A stretch of DNA of 64,000 nt from Bacteroidota bacterium (GTDB taxonomy: Bacteria > Bacteroidota > Ignavibacteria > Ignavibacteriales > Ignavibacteriaceae). The notes beneath the pieces were generated by a model that ran no database searches, was not told the origin of the DNA, and saw only the letters and a list, made by a program, of their open reading frames with translations. Location of the stretch: the NCBI GenBank assembly GCA_021824565.1, contig JAKAKL010000101.1, positions 1 to 64,000 of the forward strand, in the 5' to 3' direction. Made by a program: the position numbers and the translations under genes. Below are positions 53,223 through 62,436 of this stretch, piece by piece (the first letter of the stretch is position 1; every line of letters starts with the position of its first letter).

Positions 53223-54542
53223 TTAAATAAATCCTTTATCTTTTAAAATATTCTTTATAGTTAAAGAACCAATTTCCTGCAATTCATATTTAACGCGGAC
53301 ATGAGGCTTATTGATCTTAAGAATTCTGCCAAGATCAATAGGCGTTCCGATTACAACAGTATCGCAGTCAGTTCGGTTGATAGTCTCTTCAAGATCTTTT
53401 ATTTGAACTTCGCTGTAGCCCATAGCCGGCAGCAGCCTGCCGATCTTCGGATATTTTTTATAAGTATCGGAAATTGAATTAACAGTGTACGGACGCGGAT
53501 CAATAATTTCGGCAGCGCCGTTATTCTTAGCGGCAATCATACCGGCTCCGTATTCCATTTCGCCGTGTGTAAGCGTTGGACCGTCTTCGACAACGAGTAC
53601 TCTCTTCCCTTTTATCAAAGAAACATTATCAACGGTCAAAGGAGAGTTGGCTTCAATAATTTGCGCTTTAGGATTTACAGACCGGATATTATCGGTAACT
53701 AATTTAATATTCTCTTTGCTTGCAGAATCCATTTTATTAATTATCGCAAAGTCTGCAAGACGCAATGAAGTATTGCCCGGATAATAAATCATTTCATGTC
53801 CGGGTCTATGCGGATCAACAACGGTGAAAGTAAGATCGGACTTGTAGAATGAGGTATCGTTATTGCCGCCGTCCCATATAATTATGTCTGCTTCTTTTTC
53901 AGCTTCCGCCAGAATAGCGGCATAATCAACGCCAGCATATATAACGCTTCCCATAACGATATGAGGCTCGTACTCTTCCATTTCCTCGATGGTACAATTA
54001 TATTTTTTCAGATCGTCGATAGAACCATAGCGCTGAACTTTTTGTTTAACGAGATCGCCGTAAGGCATTGGATGCCGGATTGAAACAACTTTTTTGCCGG
54101 CTTCTCTAAGCACCTGAACAACTTTGCGGGAAGTCTGGGATTTGCCGCATCCGGTTCTTACCGCGAGGATAGAAATAACAGGTTTATTGCTTTTAATCAT
54201 AGTATCATCGGCGCCGAGAAGCTTGAATGAAACACCGGCGGCGTTTACAATCGAAGCTTTGGTCATAACATAATTAAAAGTAACGTCTGAATAAGAAAAG
54301 ACAACTTCTTGAACGTTAAGTTGTTTGATTAAATCCGTAAGGTATTTTTCTTCATAAATTTTAATACCGTTTGGATAAAGCTTTCCCGCAAGCTCGGGCG
54401 GATAAATTCTGCCGTCGATGTTGGGAATTTGGGTTGCTGTAAAAGCGACAACATTGTACTCTTCGTTATCGCGGAAGAAAACGTTGAAATTGTGGAAGTC
54501 GCGACCTGCGGCTCCCATGATCAAGATATTTTTGGTCTTCAT
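53223..54542 (-). CDS. Cyclic 2,3-diphosphoglycerate synthetase-like P-loop GTPase
   Basis: 439 residues. An N-terminal Rossmann segment (NILIMGAAGRDFHNFN) precedes a P-loop VRTGCGKSQTSRK (about 128-140), followed by IIWDGGNNDTSFY and IINKMDSA, which provide the base-binding element. This order matches the COG2403 family, which includes archaeal cyclic 2,3-diphosphoglycerate synthetase. In a mesophilic-type bacterial setting the product may differ. It is transcribed toward argF, but a terminator intervenes. Confidence 0.78.
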   Translation of the reverse strand: MKTKNILIMGAAGRDFHNFNVFFRDNEEYNVVAFTATQIPNIDGRIYPPELAGKLYPNGIKIYEEKYLTDLIKQLNVQEVVFSYSDVTFNYVMTKASIVNAAGVSFKLLGADDTMIKSNKPVISILAVRTGCGKSQTSRKVVQVLREAGKKVVSIRHPMPYGDLVKQKVQRYGSIDDLKKYNCTIEEMEEYEPHIVMGSVIYAGVDYAAILAEAEKEADIIIWDGGNNDTSFYKSDLTFTVVDPHRPGHEMIYYPGNTSLRLADFAIINKMDSASKENIKLVTDNIRSVNPKAQIIEANSPLTVDNVSLIKGKRVLVVEDGPTLTHGEMEYGAGMIAAKNNGAAEIIDPRPYTVNSISDTYKKYPKIGRLLPAMGYSEVQIKDLEETINRTDCDTVVIGTPIDLGRILKINKPHVRVKYELQEIGSLTIKNILKDKGFI

Positions 54543-54583
54543 GAGATCCCCGATCTATTGTTTAGAAATATTTTATTTAATAA

Positions 54584-54610
54584 AAGATGTTCAATTTTGT
54601 CAAACATCTT
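54584..54610 (-). terminator. Weak hairpin between glmS and the cPGS-like gene
   Basis: AAGATGTT (54584-54591) and AACATCTT (54603-54610) pair over 8 bp with an 11-nt loop. On the minus strand it is followed by TTATTAAA, a poor T tract, 70 bp after the glmS stop. It may be a weak terminator or leader structure of the downstream gene. Confidence 0.25.
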
Positions 54611-54679
54611 CCGAACAAAAATATAAAATAAACTTGATAAAATCCTTCAAAAAAGAAAATTGAATAAAGACCGGTATTA

Positions 54680-56512
54680 CTATTCAACCGTTACGCTTTT
54701 AGCAAGATTTCTCGGCTGATCAACGTTCAATCCTTTCTTAACGGCAATATGATAAGCCAGAAGCTGAAGCGGAATTACCGTAAGCAAAGGCATAAGCATT
54801 CTAATCGTATCGGGAATTTTAATAGTATAATCGACAAGCTTGTCGATGTCATTGTCCTTTTCGCTTGCAACGGCAATTATTCTTCCGCCGCGCGCTCTTA
54901 CTTCCTGGATGTTGCTTATAATTTTTTCATAGGTAGAATCCTTCGGAGCAATGAACACAACAGGCATTTTTTCATCTATCAATGCGATAGGGCCATGCTT
55001 CATTTCAGCCGCAGGATACCCTTCAGCGTGGATGTAAGATATTTCTTTCAGCTTCAATGCGCCTTCAAGAGCAACAGGAAAGTTATATCCGCGACCGAGA
55101 TACAAAAAATTTTTAGCGTCTTTAAAAGCATTTGCGATCTTCTCAATTTCATAATTTAGCTTTAATATTTCGGAAATCTTGTCAGGAATTAAAGACAACT
55201 CGCCGGCAATCGTCTTGCCGTCAACGAGGCTCATGTTTTTCTTACGGGCAATTAATAGAGTGATCAATGAAAGCACGACAAGCTGCGAAGTAAATGCTTT
55301 CGTAGAAGCAACGCCGATCTCCGGACCGGCATGAGTATAAACACCAGCATTGCTTTCACGCGCAATGGAACTGCCGACAACATTGCAAATACCGAGACCA
55401 AGAGCGCCTCTGATTTTAGATTCTCTTAAAGCTGCGAGAGTATCGGCGGTTTCCCCGCTTTGCGAAATAAAAAATATCGTATCGCCTTTTTCGATAATAG
55501 GATTTCTATACCTGAACTCCGAAGCATATTCAACTTCCGTAGGAATTCTTGTGAATTGTTCAAGCATATATTTCCCGACTAGTCCTGCATGCCAAGAAGT
55601 ACCGCATGCTGAAATAAGAATTCTTTTTGAGCCAGCGAGCGCATCGGCAACGCTTTCAAGTCCGCCAAGTTTTGAAGTGCCTTCATCAAATAAAATTCTT
55701 CCGCGCATCGAGTTGCGAATTGATTCCGGCTGTTCCATAATTTCTTTAAGCATGAAATGAGGGAATCCGCCTTTATCAATTTCATCGAGGCTCATTGTTA
55801 TTTCGTGAACTTCTTTTTCAACTTCTTTATCAAGTATAGTCTTCGCGGTAAAATGGTCTTTATAGACCTGGATAATGTCACCGTCTTCAAGGTAAACAAT
55901 TTGTTTTGTATGAGCTAAAATTGCGGATACATCGGAGGCGACAAAGTTTTCATTTTCACCGATGCCGAGAACAAGCGGCGAGCCTTTACGAGCGGCAATA
56001 ATTTTATCGGGTTCATTTTCATAAATTACAGCAATGCCGTAAGTGCCTTCAACCTCGCCAAGCGCAAGCTGAACTGATTTGAAAAGAGAATTGCCTTTCT
56101 TTATAAAGCTGTCGATTAAATGAGGAAGGACTTCCGAATCAGTTTGGGTTATGAATTCATAACCGAGTTTCTGCAATCCTTTTTTTATTGTCTGGTAATT
56201 TTCAATTATGCCGTTATGAATTACGTATAAATTCTTTTCAGCATTAAAGTGAGGGTGAGCATTTAATTCATTCGGCGCGCCGTGAGTAGCCCAGCGCGTA
56301 TGACCGATACCGAGCCTCGCAGAAAGGTTCAAGTTTTCAATTTTATTTTCAAGAAGAGAGACCTTGCCTTTATTTTTGACTACCGTGCTGTCATGATCAA
56401 AAATTACAGAGATGCCCGCCGAATCATATCCACGGTATTCAAGGCGCTTTAATCCATTTATTAAAATGGGTACACAATTTCGTTCACCGATATAACCAAC
56501 TATACCGCACAT
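54680..56512 (-). CDS. glmS: Glutamine-fructose-6-phosphate aminotransferase
   Basis: 610 residues, normal length. The N-terminal glutaminase starts MCGIVGYIGER, with Cys2 as nucleophile after Met removal. Two SIS domains follow (ISACGTSWHAGLVGKY and FLYLGRGYNFPVALEGALKLKE) and the chain ends DQPRNLAKSVTVE. It makes glucosamine-6-phosphate for peptidoglycan and lipopolysaccharide. The 74-bp upstream gap is too short for a glmS ribozyme. Confidence 0.97.
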   Translation of the reverse strand: MCGIVGYIGERNCVPILINGLKRLEYRGYDSAGISVIFDHDSTVVKNKGKVSLLENKIENLNLSARLGIGHTRWATHGAPNELNAHPHFNAEKNLYVIHNGIIENYQTIKKGLQKLGYEFITQTDSEVLPHLIDSFIKKGNSLFKSVQLALGEVEGTYGIAVIYENEPDKIIAARKGSPLVLGIGENENFVASDVSAILAHTKQIVYLEDGDIIQVYKDHFTAKTILDKEVEKEVHEITMSLDEIDKGGFPHFMLKEIMEQPESIRNSMRGRILFDEGTSKLGGLESVADALAGSKRILISACGTSWHAGLVGKYMLEQFTRIPTEVEYASEFRYRNPIIEKGDTIFFISQSGETADTLAALRESKIRGALGLGICNVVGSSIARESNAGVYTHAGPEIGVASTKAFTSQLVVLSLITLLIARKKNMSLVDGKTIAGELSLIPDKISEILKLNYEIEKIANAFKDAKNFLYLGRGYNFPVALEGALKLKEISYIHAEGYPAAEMKHGPIALIDEKMPVVFIAPKDSTYEKIISNIQEVRARGGRIIAVASEKDNDIDKLVDYTIKIPDTIRMLMPLLTVIPLQLLAYHIAVKKGLNVDQPRNLAKSVTVE

Positions 56513-56586
56513 TCTGGCTCCAATTTTATTTTTAAATCCAAAGCAAAAGTATTTTTAATTTTCGACAATTTAAAGTCAAATGAAGG

Positions 56587-59500
56587 TTATAATACTTTTG
56601 CCATCTTTTGAATAACAGTTTTTGTAACACCGTTATTTCTGATTATAAATTTATAAAAATAAACTCCATTAGCAAGCTGGTCGCCGTCTTGATCACGTCC
56701 ATCCCAGAAAATTCTATTAAACCCTATTTGAAGCTCACCCGGAGGCACTGATATTGATTTGATTAAACGTCCGGCTACGGTAAAAATTTTAATTGTGAAT
56801 TCATCCGGTACTTTGTCGCCGGTTAGTTGGAAAGTAAAGCTTGTATTTTGCGAGAACGGGTCTGGATAATTAAAAACATTCTGAATATCATTTTTGTTAG
56901 AAACATAAAATTCCAGGACGTGCGCGACCGAATCGGAAAAATTACCGGACGCATCTTGAGCCAAATAAGTTATTGAGTGTTTCCCGTCCGGAAGAGACGG
57001 CTTCCAAGTGACTACTGCTTGCGAATTAGGATACGGAGTAAAAGAAAAGATCGCGCCGGCTGAATCAAAATTAATTGTATTTTCATCTAGAGCGACTAAA
57101 AAATCAGATTTGCTCAGCGGAAGAGCTCCGTTATCTTTTAAAGTAATTTTAATCTCGGGCTTGGAAGAAATAATATCGCCGCTTAGGATTTCTTTTCCAT
57201 CGAATGTAATTTTTAATGAAGGCTTTGATGAGTCGCGAATGACATAAATATTTTTATCGGCAGAATTATTGAAAGAATACATGTCCGCCACTTGTGGACT
57301 AATATTTGCGATGATGTTATTGCTTAATGAAATGCCTGTAGTTGACAGTGTTGTATCTATTTCAACAGTACTGTCTGCAGGAACGGCAATTGTGTTAGTA
57401 TAAAAGATCGATGAAATGGAATTAAGAGACAGTCTGACAGCAGCAGCGTCCGACTTTTCCAAACCGTAATTATGAATTTTAACTTTTACGCTGATCGGCA
57501 AGCCCTGCAAAACAGAATCGGGCGATGCAATAATATCGTCGTTAGTTATTGAAACGTCAGGAAGCGTATTATAATCAAGCGAAATGGATTTTAAAGTTAA
57601 CGGCGATGATTTAGTAAAAGAAGAATCCCAGAAATTAAAATTCAGTTTTAAGAGTCTATATTTATTCGGATCAATTGAGGAAAGATTATTTGCAGAGTTC
57701 AAATTAATCTTAAGGGTATCCCACTGGTTTGTAAAAGTATTCTTCCCAAATAAAATATAATTGTACGATGTCTGAGTTTGACTGTTTGAAAGAGCAAAGC
57801 CAAGTGAATTCCATTTCTTTGCCGGACCGATTTCATTTGTAATAACGTAGCCGGAAGCATCCAGATATTTTCCTTTGAACTTTGAAATCTTCTGCGAAGC
57901 ATAATCGCCGTTAAAAACTGAAGCATAAACGAAATTATTTACCGGATCATAACACCAGGAATAATATCCCTGGAAAGGCTGATAAGTTATCCACTCCTCC
58001 TCAAAGAAGCCGTCGCTTAATCTTATTCTCCTCATCGAGCCGTCGCTGAAATTTTCGTATGGATAAACATAATTATCAGCAACAAAGAAGCCGGCGAAGC
58101 CGTCATAGCTTGTACCAGATAGCTGCATGTCGTGTTTTGCTAAGCTCCAGCCATTACTCGGATCGAAGGTTCTTAAAATATAATGACTATTGCCGAGACT
58201 GTCCTTCACGGTAATATTATAAACGTAATTGCTGTCGGCGGTAAGATAAAAAAATCCGCTTTGCACTTTTGCATTGCCGGAGTTTAACATTCCATTTTTT
58301 AGATTAATGCGTGTTGTATCTCCAGAGACAGGATCAACGCGAAGCAAAGAATATGGATCACCGGTAGCGGCATAAATAAAGCCGTCACGGAAATAGAACA
58401 TAGAATTTTTTATCGGTTCAAAAAATTTGGGAACAGCGCCGTAGAATTGTCCTTTTACCGTACCGTTTTGTCCGGTGCCGATTTTATAAATTCTGGAAGA
58501 TCCGCTGTTGTTATAATTTTTAGCATAGTACCAAATGCTGCCGTAATAAATATATGAGCCGTCAGTAGTAATTGCAGTCATGCTTGTGGAGTCTAAAACA
58601 TTTGATGAAGACTTAATATCTTCAATAAAAGAATTGTTGGAAGGTTTTGGCGGAAGATAATTTGTGTTCAGTGTATAGCCGGAATCTACAAAATTCATGT
58701 TGTAAGATTGATAAGAAAAAAACTCTTTCCCGGAATAAAAATAGCCGTTCTGCTTTAGATTAATTAGACTACAAGCACGCGGCGTACTCCAGGAACTTGA
58801 ATCATTGCCATTAAAAATTCTTGAGCGCCAGAAATAAATTCCTTTCTGCAGTACCGGCGATCTCCAGTCTACAAGTCCTTCAGCAGGAGTTAAAGGGCCT
58901 GAGCTAACCGGAGAATTGAAGTTCATATTTGTGTCGATCTGAATTAAATATTTCAGCGGATTTGAGATATAGTAACCTAAGTCAGCAATCCTAAAATCGA
59001 TATAATTATTTTGAGTTGTAAATCCATCCACCGGATAAATAATATTAGGATTATTCAGATTATAAACTGCAAAAGTTGTCGAAGCCGAATTATCGGAGAG
59101 ATCAATTTCAGGAATTGAATTTGTCAAGTTTACGCTGGCTGTCAAAGTATAAACGCCGGCTTTCTGAGGTATCCAGATAAAACAAACTGAGTCCTCAATT
59201 CCAAAGCTGCTTAATCTTTTTTGTGTTAATTGATATGAAGTATCTGAAGATAGAACTGCTAATTGTACCGTTACGGTATCGTTAGGAAACGCAACTCCCA
59301 AATTATGAATATTTATTTTTACATTTAAAGTATCACCTACGACAGAATTTTCTTTACCCAATGAAATGTCAGAAGAAGAGATTTGAAAGTCAGGCTTATC
59401 GGGCACAGCTAATTTGAAAACAGGATCGCCGAGATACGTCAGCAGCGCAATCTGGCTTGTATTGTATCCAACAGCAGGCAAATTATTTTTTGCAAACTGA

Positions 59501-62313
59501 AAAACTTTTCCCGAAATAAAATTTCTCTGATTAAAAATTTGATCGAATATAAAATTATCAATATAAGTTCCAATGCTCCAATAAGTAAGACCGACATTAC
59601 CAAAAAATCCTATACTTCCCTTTCCGGCAACTTTATTAAACTGTTCGCCGAAGACGTCCTGGTCGTCAAAATGAGCAGTGTAACAAGTAACGCTTAATAT
59701 AAGAGGAAGTCTTCCTGCGTTATTCAACAAATAAATATCATCATTCAAGAAGGTTAAATCCCATTGATAGCCGCCTCCATGTCCATAATAATTAACTAAA
59801 ACAGCGCCGTTGTTTATTGCGTTTCGTATTTCAGGTCCGCCGCCCTGATACTGCATAAAATCCGGCTCATCGGGATATCGCATTATTTTAGTTGAGTGAA
59901 TTCCATTTGGAGTTAAGTATGAACTCTCTAATTGAACGCTCGCTGTATTCAATCCGAAAGTCTGTTCATCTTCTAAGCTTAAGCCTGAAGAAACAAGTAA
60001 TACATTTTGCTTCCATGCTTTTGAATTATCCTGGGGATAATTAATTAATTTATCAACGAGAACATCGCCTTCCGCAGCAGTTTCACATGACAATCTTCCG
60101 ATTGCTAGATCAGGGTGAATGCCGTCGCCGGATACTGCGGCAATTATGTTATCGCTTACGCCTTCACCATAGGTATAAGTATAATACGGAATGGAAGGAA
60201 CAAAACTCGGACGGCTTGTAGTAAGCACATGTCGATAGTCGTGGCTCATATCGCCAAGCAAAACCACATACGAAGGCGACGGTTTCTGCCAGTTATCAAA
60301 TGCGTATTTTACAAAGTCATGTAGTGAATTAGGATCAAGAAGACCGTTTGAAAATTCATTATAAATCTGATTCACATAAACTATTTTTATCCGCGGATCG
60401 GCAATTTTTGAATCGGGAAAATTGTTTTGTCTAAAGCTTGCCAATTTTTCCGCCACGGATTTAAAATCAGGATGCGTGATAATAATATAGTCAGCGCCAT
60501 TTGAAACATTCCTTAAGTCTGATTTGACACTTTGAACAATAGAGTCAGGCGAAAGGAAATAATCGTAGCCGGCACAGAAATAATCTCTTGCTGACGTAAC
60601 TGAATCTACAAACATTATTGAATTATAGGAATCATTTGGTCGGAAAGCATTCGTAATAACTTCACCAGTCTGAGGGATAAATATTTTAAGAGAATCCCTC
60701 ATCCACCGCCAGACCCAATATTCAATTTTTCCATTTACATTAGGCGGACTTGAAAATTCAAAATGATTTGTATCAGCCCTGTTATCTTTCCAGTAATCAA
60801 TATCAAACCAGTCAACAGCAATCTCATCGCTGTTTGTTAAAGGACAAGCGTCTCCGGTTACTTTAACCTGCAGCGTATTTCCGGTAGGATAAATATGAAT
60901 GCTGTCGCCGCTGACAGCAATTGTTTTTTCAAAGGTAGCAGTCTGCTGACCATCCCACATAATTGAGCCAAGATACTGATCGGTCAAATAAATATAAGCG
61001 CGATGATCATAGGAACAGCCTGTATTATTTGTTAATCCTTGCAGTTGGACTCTAATAGCAACATGAATGGAATCAGGGTCCATTTCTTTTAATGCGTCGA
61101 AGCTTGCAGAAAAGCTGTGCAAAGGACTTAGATTATTTCCAGATGCATTATCCCAGAACCAAAAATCTCGTTTATCATCGCCGGCGTAACCTAAGTTTTC
61201 AAATAAAGAATCTTTTTCAAAATGCAGCTTTTCGTAACTGGTCTGGTAAGTATAATCCCATTTGCGTGGAAAGCCGTCTTTTACATTATATCTAAGTCCG
61301 CTTGAATCTGCTTCCGCGGAAAAAAAATAGACATTGGCGTTATTGTAAATATTTATTTCGGCATAAGGAGTTGCTTTTGGAGGATAGCCGACAAACTCAA
61401 AGTAGTCTCCGGCGTCGAAAATTCCGTCGCTGTTAGAATCATTAATTAGTATTGGTACTTGTTGTCCTTCATTAATTAATTCAAGTTTATTAAGTGCAAC
61501 GTTATTTATATTCATCCCAGCGGCAGTAAGCTGCTCATAACTAATTCTGTATACCCCTTTTTTATTCAGATAAATCTTATAATAATTTTTATTTGGATTA
61601 AACCAGTAGCTTTGCGTCGAAGTAAGGCTCGCAGTTTTCGTCTTTATTTCGCCCGTCCAGGCATTAGCTTCTTTTTTATTAATTACGAAATCATTAATGA
61701 ACTCTGTTGTTTTCGGATCAACTATTTTTTGAACCGCGACACCGGTTTTATTTGCGGCGATTCCAAAATCAACTTCGACAATAATTCTTTTATTATATAC
61801 AAGCTCTCTCGATACCGGATTAAATTGAAACGGCGAAGCATTTAGAATAATTATATGCGAATAACGGTAAGTATAATCATCTACTATTTGGGCAGCATTT
61901 GCCGGGTAAAAAGAATTCTTTCCATAAATATTTTTATTAAAATCATTAATATTTATCTGCTTTACAGGCGAATCATCTTTGGGTAGAGGCAGCACAAATT
62001 TATTTTGGTAAATAGTTTTTTCTGTGGTAAGTATTTTCACTGCCGGCGTTGAGTTTAAAGGAACTCCTATATTAATATAAAATGAAGGCAGCCAGGGTTC
62101 GCCTTCTTTAGCCATAGGGAAATCTTTCCCTTGCACATATTGAAATACTTTTCCATTTATAAGTGTGTCGACCACTTTATAGCCGGAGATGAAATCAAAT
62201 TCTATTTTCACATGATCGTTTGTTGATTCAACCAAGTGATATTGCTGCGAATACGCTGCGCTAGAAATAACGAATGAAAAAAAAATTATAAAAAGTTTTA
62301 ATCTGATCAACAT
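56587..62313 (-). CDS. Gingipain-type C25 cysteine peptidase with T9SS domain (PorU/PorU2-like)
   Basis: 1908 residues. A signal peptide ends YSQ (about residue 22). A C25 propeptide-like region is followed by a Peptidase_C25 domain (about 608-960) with catalytic His845 (YYGHGGG) and Cys877 (SVTCYTAHF). After it come CARDB-like Ig domains (about 975-1065 and 1590-1680), a large beta-propeller-like middle region, and a C-terminal FlgD-like/T9SS module (NYPDPFSQNTS, GVYFYKF). PorU is the T9SS sortase that cleaves C-terminal domains of cargo, but classical PorU is near 1150 residues. The extra length and own sorting domain fit a PorU2-type paralogue or a secreted protease. Confidence 0.85.
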   Translation of the reverse strand: MLIRLKLFIIFFSFVISSAAYSQQYHLVESTNDHVKIEFDFISGYKVVDTLINGKVFQYVQGKDFPMAKEGEPWLPSFYINIGVPLNSTPAVKILTTEKTIYQNKFVLPLPKDDSPVKQININDFNKNIYGKNSFYPANAAQIVDDYTYRYSHIIILNASPFQFNPVSRELVYNKRIIVEVDFGIAANKTGVAVQKIVDPKTTEFINDFVINKKEANAWTGEIKTKTASLTSTQSYWFNPNKNYYKIYLNKKGVYRISYEQLTAAGMNINNVALNKLELINEGQQVPILINDSNSDGIFDAGDYFEFVGYPPKATPYAEINIYNNANVYFFSAEADSSGLRYNVKDGFPRKWDYTYQTSYEKLHFEKDSLFENLGYAGDDKRDFWFWDNASGNNLSPLHSFSASFDALKEMDPDSIHVAIRVQLQGLTNNTGCSYDHRAYIYLTDQYLGSIMWDGQQTATFEKTIAVSGDSIHIYPTGNTLQVKVTGDACPLTNSDEIAVDWFDIDYWKDNRADTNHFEFSSPPNVNGKIEYWVWRWMRDSLKIFIPQTGEVITNAFRPNDSYNSIMFVDSVTSARDYFCAGYDYFLSPDSIVQSVKSDLRNVSNGADYIIITHPDFKSVAEKLASFRQNNFPDSKIADPRIKIVYVNQIYNEFSNGLLDPNSLHDFVKYAFDNWQKPSPSYVVLLGDMSHDYRHVLTTSRPSFVPSIPYYTYTYGEGVSDNIIAAVSGDGIHPDLAIGRLSCETAAEGDVLVDKLINYPQDNSKAWKQNVLLVSSGLSLEDEQTFGLNTASVQLESSYLTPNGIHSTKIMRYPDEPDFMQYQGGGPEIRNAINNGAVLVNYYGHGGGYQWDLTFLNDDIYLLNNAGRLPLILSVTCYTAHFDDQDVFGEQFNKVAGKGSIGFFGNVGLTYWSIGTYIDNFIFDQIFNQRNFISGKVFQFAKNNLPAVGYNTSQIALLTYLGDPVFKLAVPDKPDFQISSSDISLGKENSVVGDTLNVKINIHNLGVAFPNDTVTVQLAVLSSDTSYQLTQKRLSSFGIEDSVCFIWIPQKAGVYTLTASVNLTNSIPEIDLSDNSASTTFAVYNLNNPNIIYPVDGFTTQNNYIDFRIADLGYYISNPLKYLIQIDTNMNFNSPVSSGPLTPAEGLVDWRSPVLQKGIYFWRSRIFNGNDSSSWSTPRACSLINLKQNGYFYSGKEFFSYQSYNMNFVDSGYTLNTNYLPPKPSNNSFIEDIKSSSNVLDSTSMTAITTDGSYIYYGSIWYYAKNYNNSGSSRIYKIGTGQNGTVKGQFYGAVPKFFEPIKNSMFYFRDGFIYAATGDPYSLLRVDPVSGDTTRINLKNGMLNSGNAKVQSGFFYLTADSNYVYNITVKDSLGNSHYILRTFDPSNGWSLAKHDMQLSGTSYDGFAGFFVADNYVYPYENFSDGSMRRIRLSDGFFEEEWITYQPFQGYYSWCYDPVNNFVYASVFNGDYASQKISKFKGKYLDASGYVITNEIGPAKKWNSLGFALSNSQTQTSYNYILFGKNTFTNQWDTLKINLNSANNLSSIDPNKYRLLKLNFNFWDSSFTKSSPLTLKSISLDYNTLPDVSITNDDIIASPDSVLQGLPISVKVKIHNYGLEKSDAAAVRLSLNSISSIFYTNTIAVPADSTVEIDTTLSTTGISLSNNIIANISPQVADMYSFNNSADKNIYVIRDSSKPSLKITFDGKEILSGDIISSKPEIKITLKDNGALPLSKSDFLVALDENTINFDSAGAIFSFTPYPNSQAVVTWKPSLPDGKHSITYLAQDASGNFSDSVAHVLEFYVSNKNDIQNVFNYPDPFSQNTSFTFQLTGDKVPDEFTIKIFTVAGRLIKSISVPPGELQIGFNRIFWDGRDQDGDQLANGVYFYKFIIRNNGVTKTVIQKMAKVL

Positions 62314-62436
62314 GACTTTTTATTTATAAAATTTTTGATATTTCCCAATTTCGCCTCTCATTTCACGATAACATTTTTCATTGCGTTAATAACTTGAAAG
62401 AATACTTGATGGTAAAAAACATCGAGCAGATAAAAT

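Noticed and set aside
56513-56586. glmS ribozyme or riboswitch upstream of glmS
   Set aside because: Only 74 AT-rich bp lie between genes, with no ribozyme core; this control is mainly known in Firmicutes.
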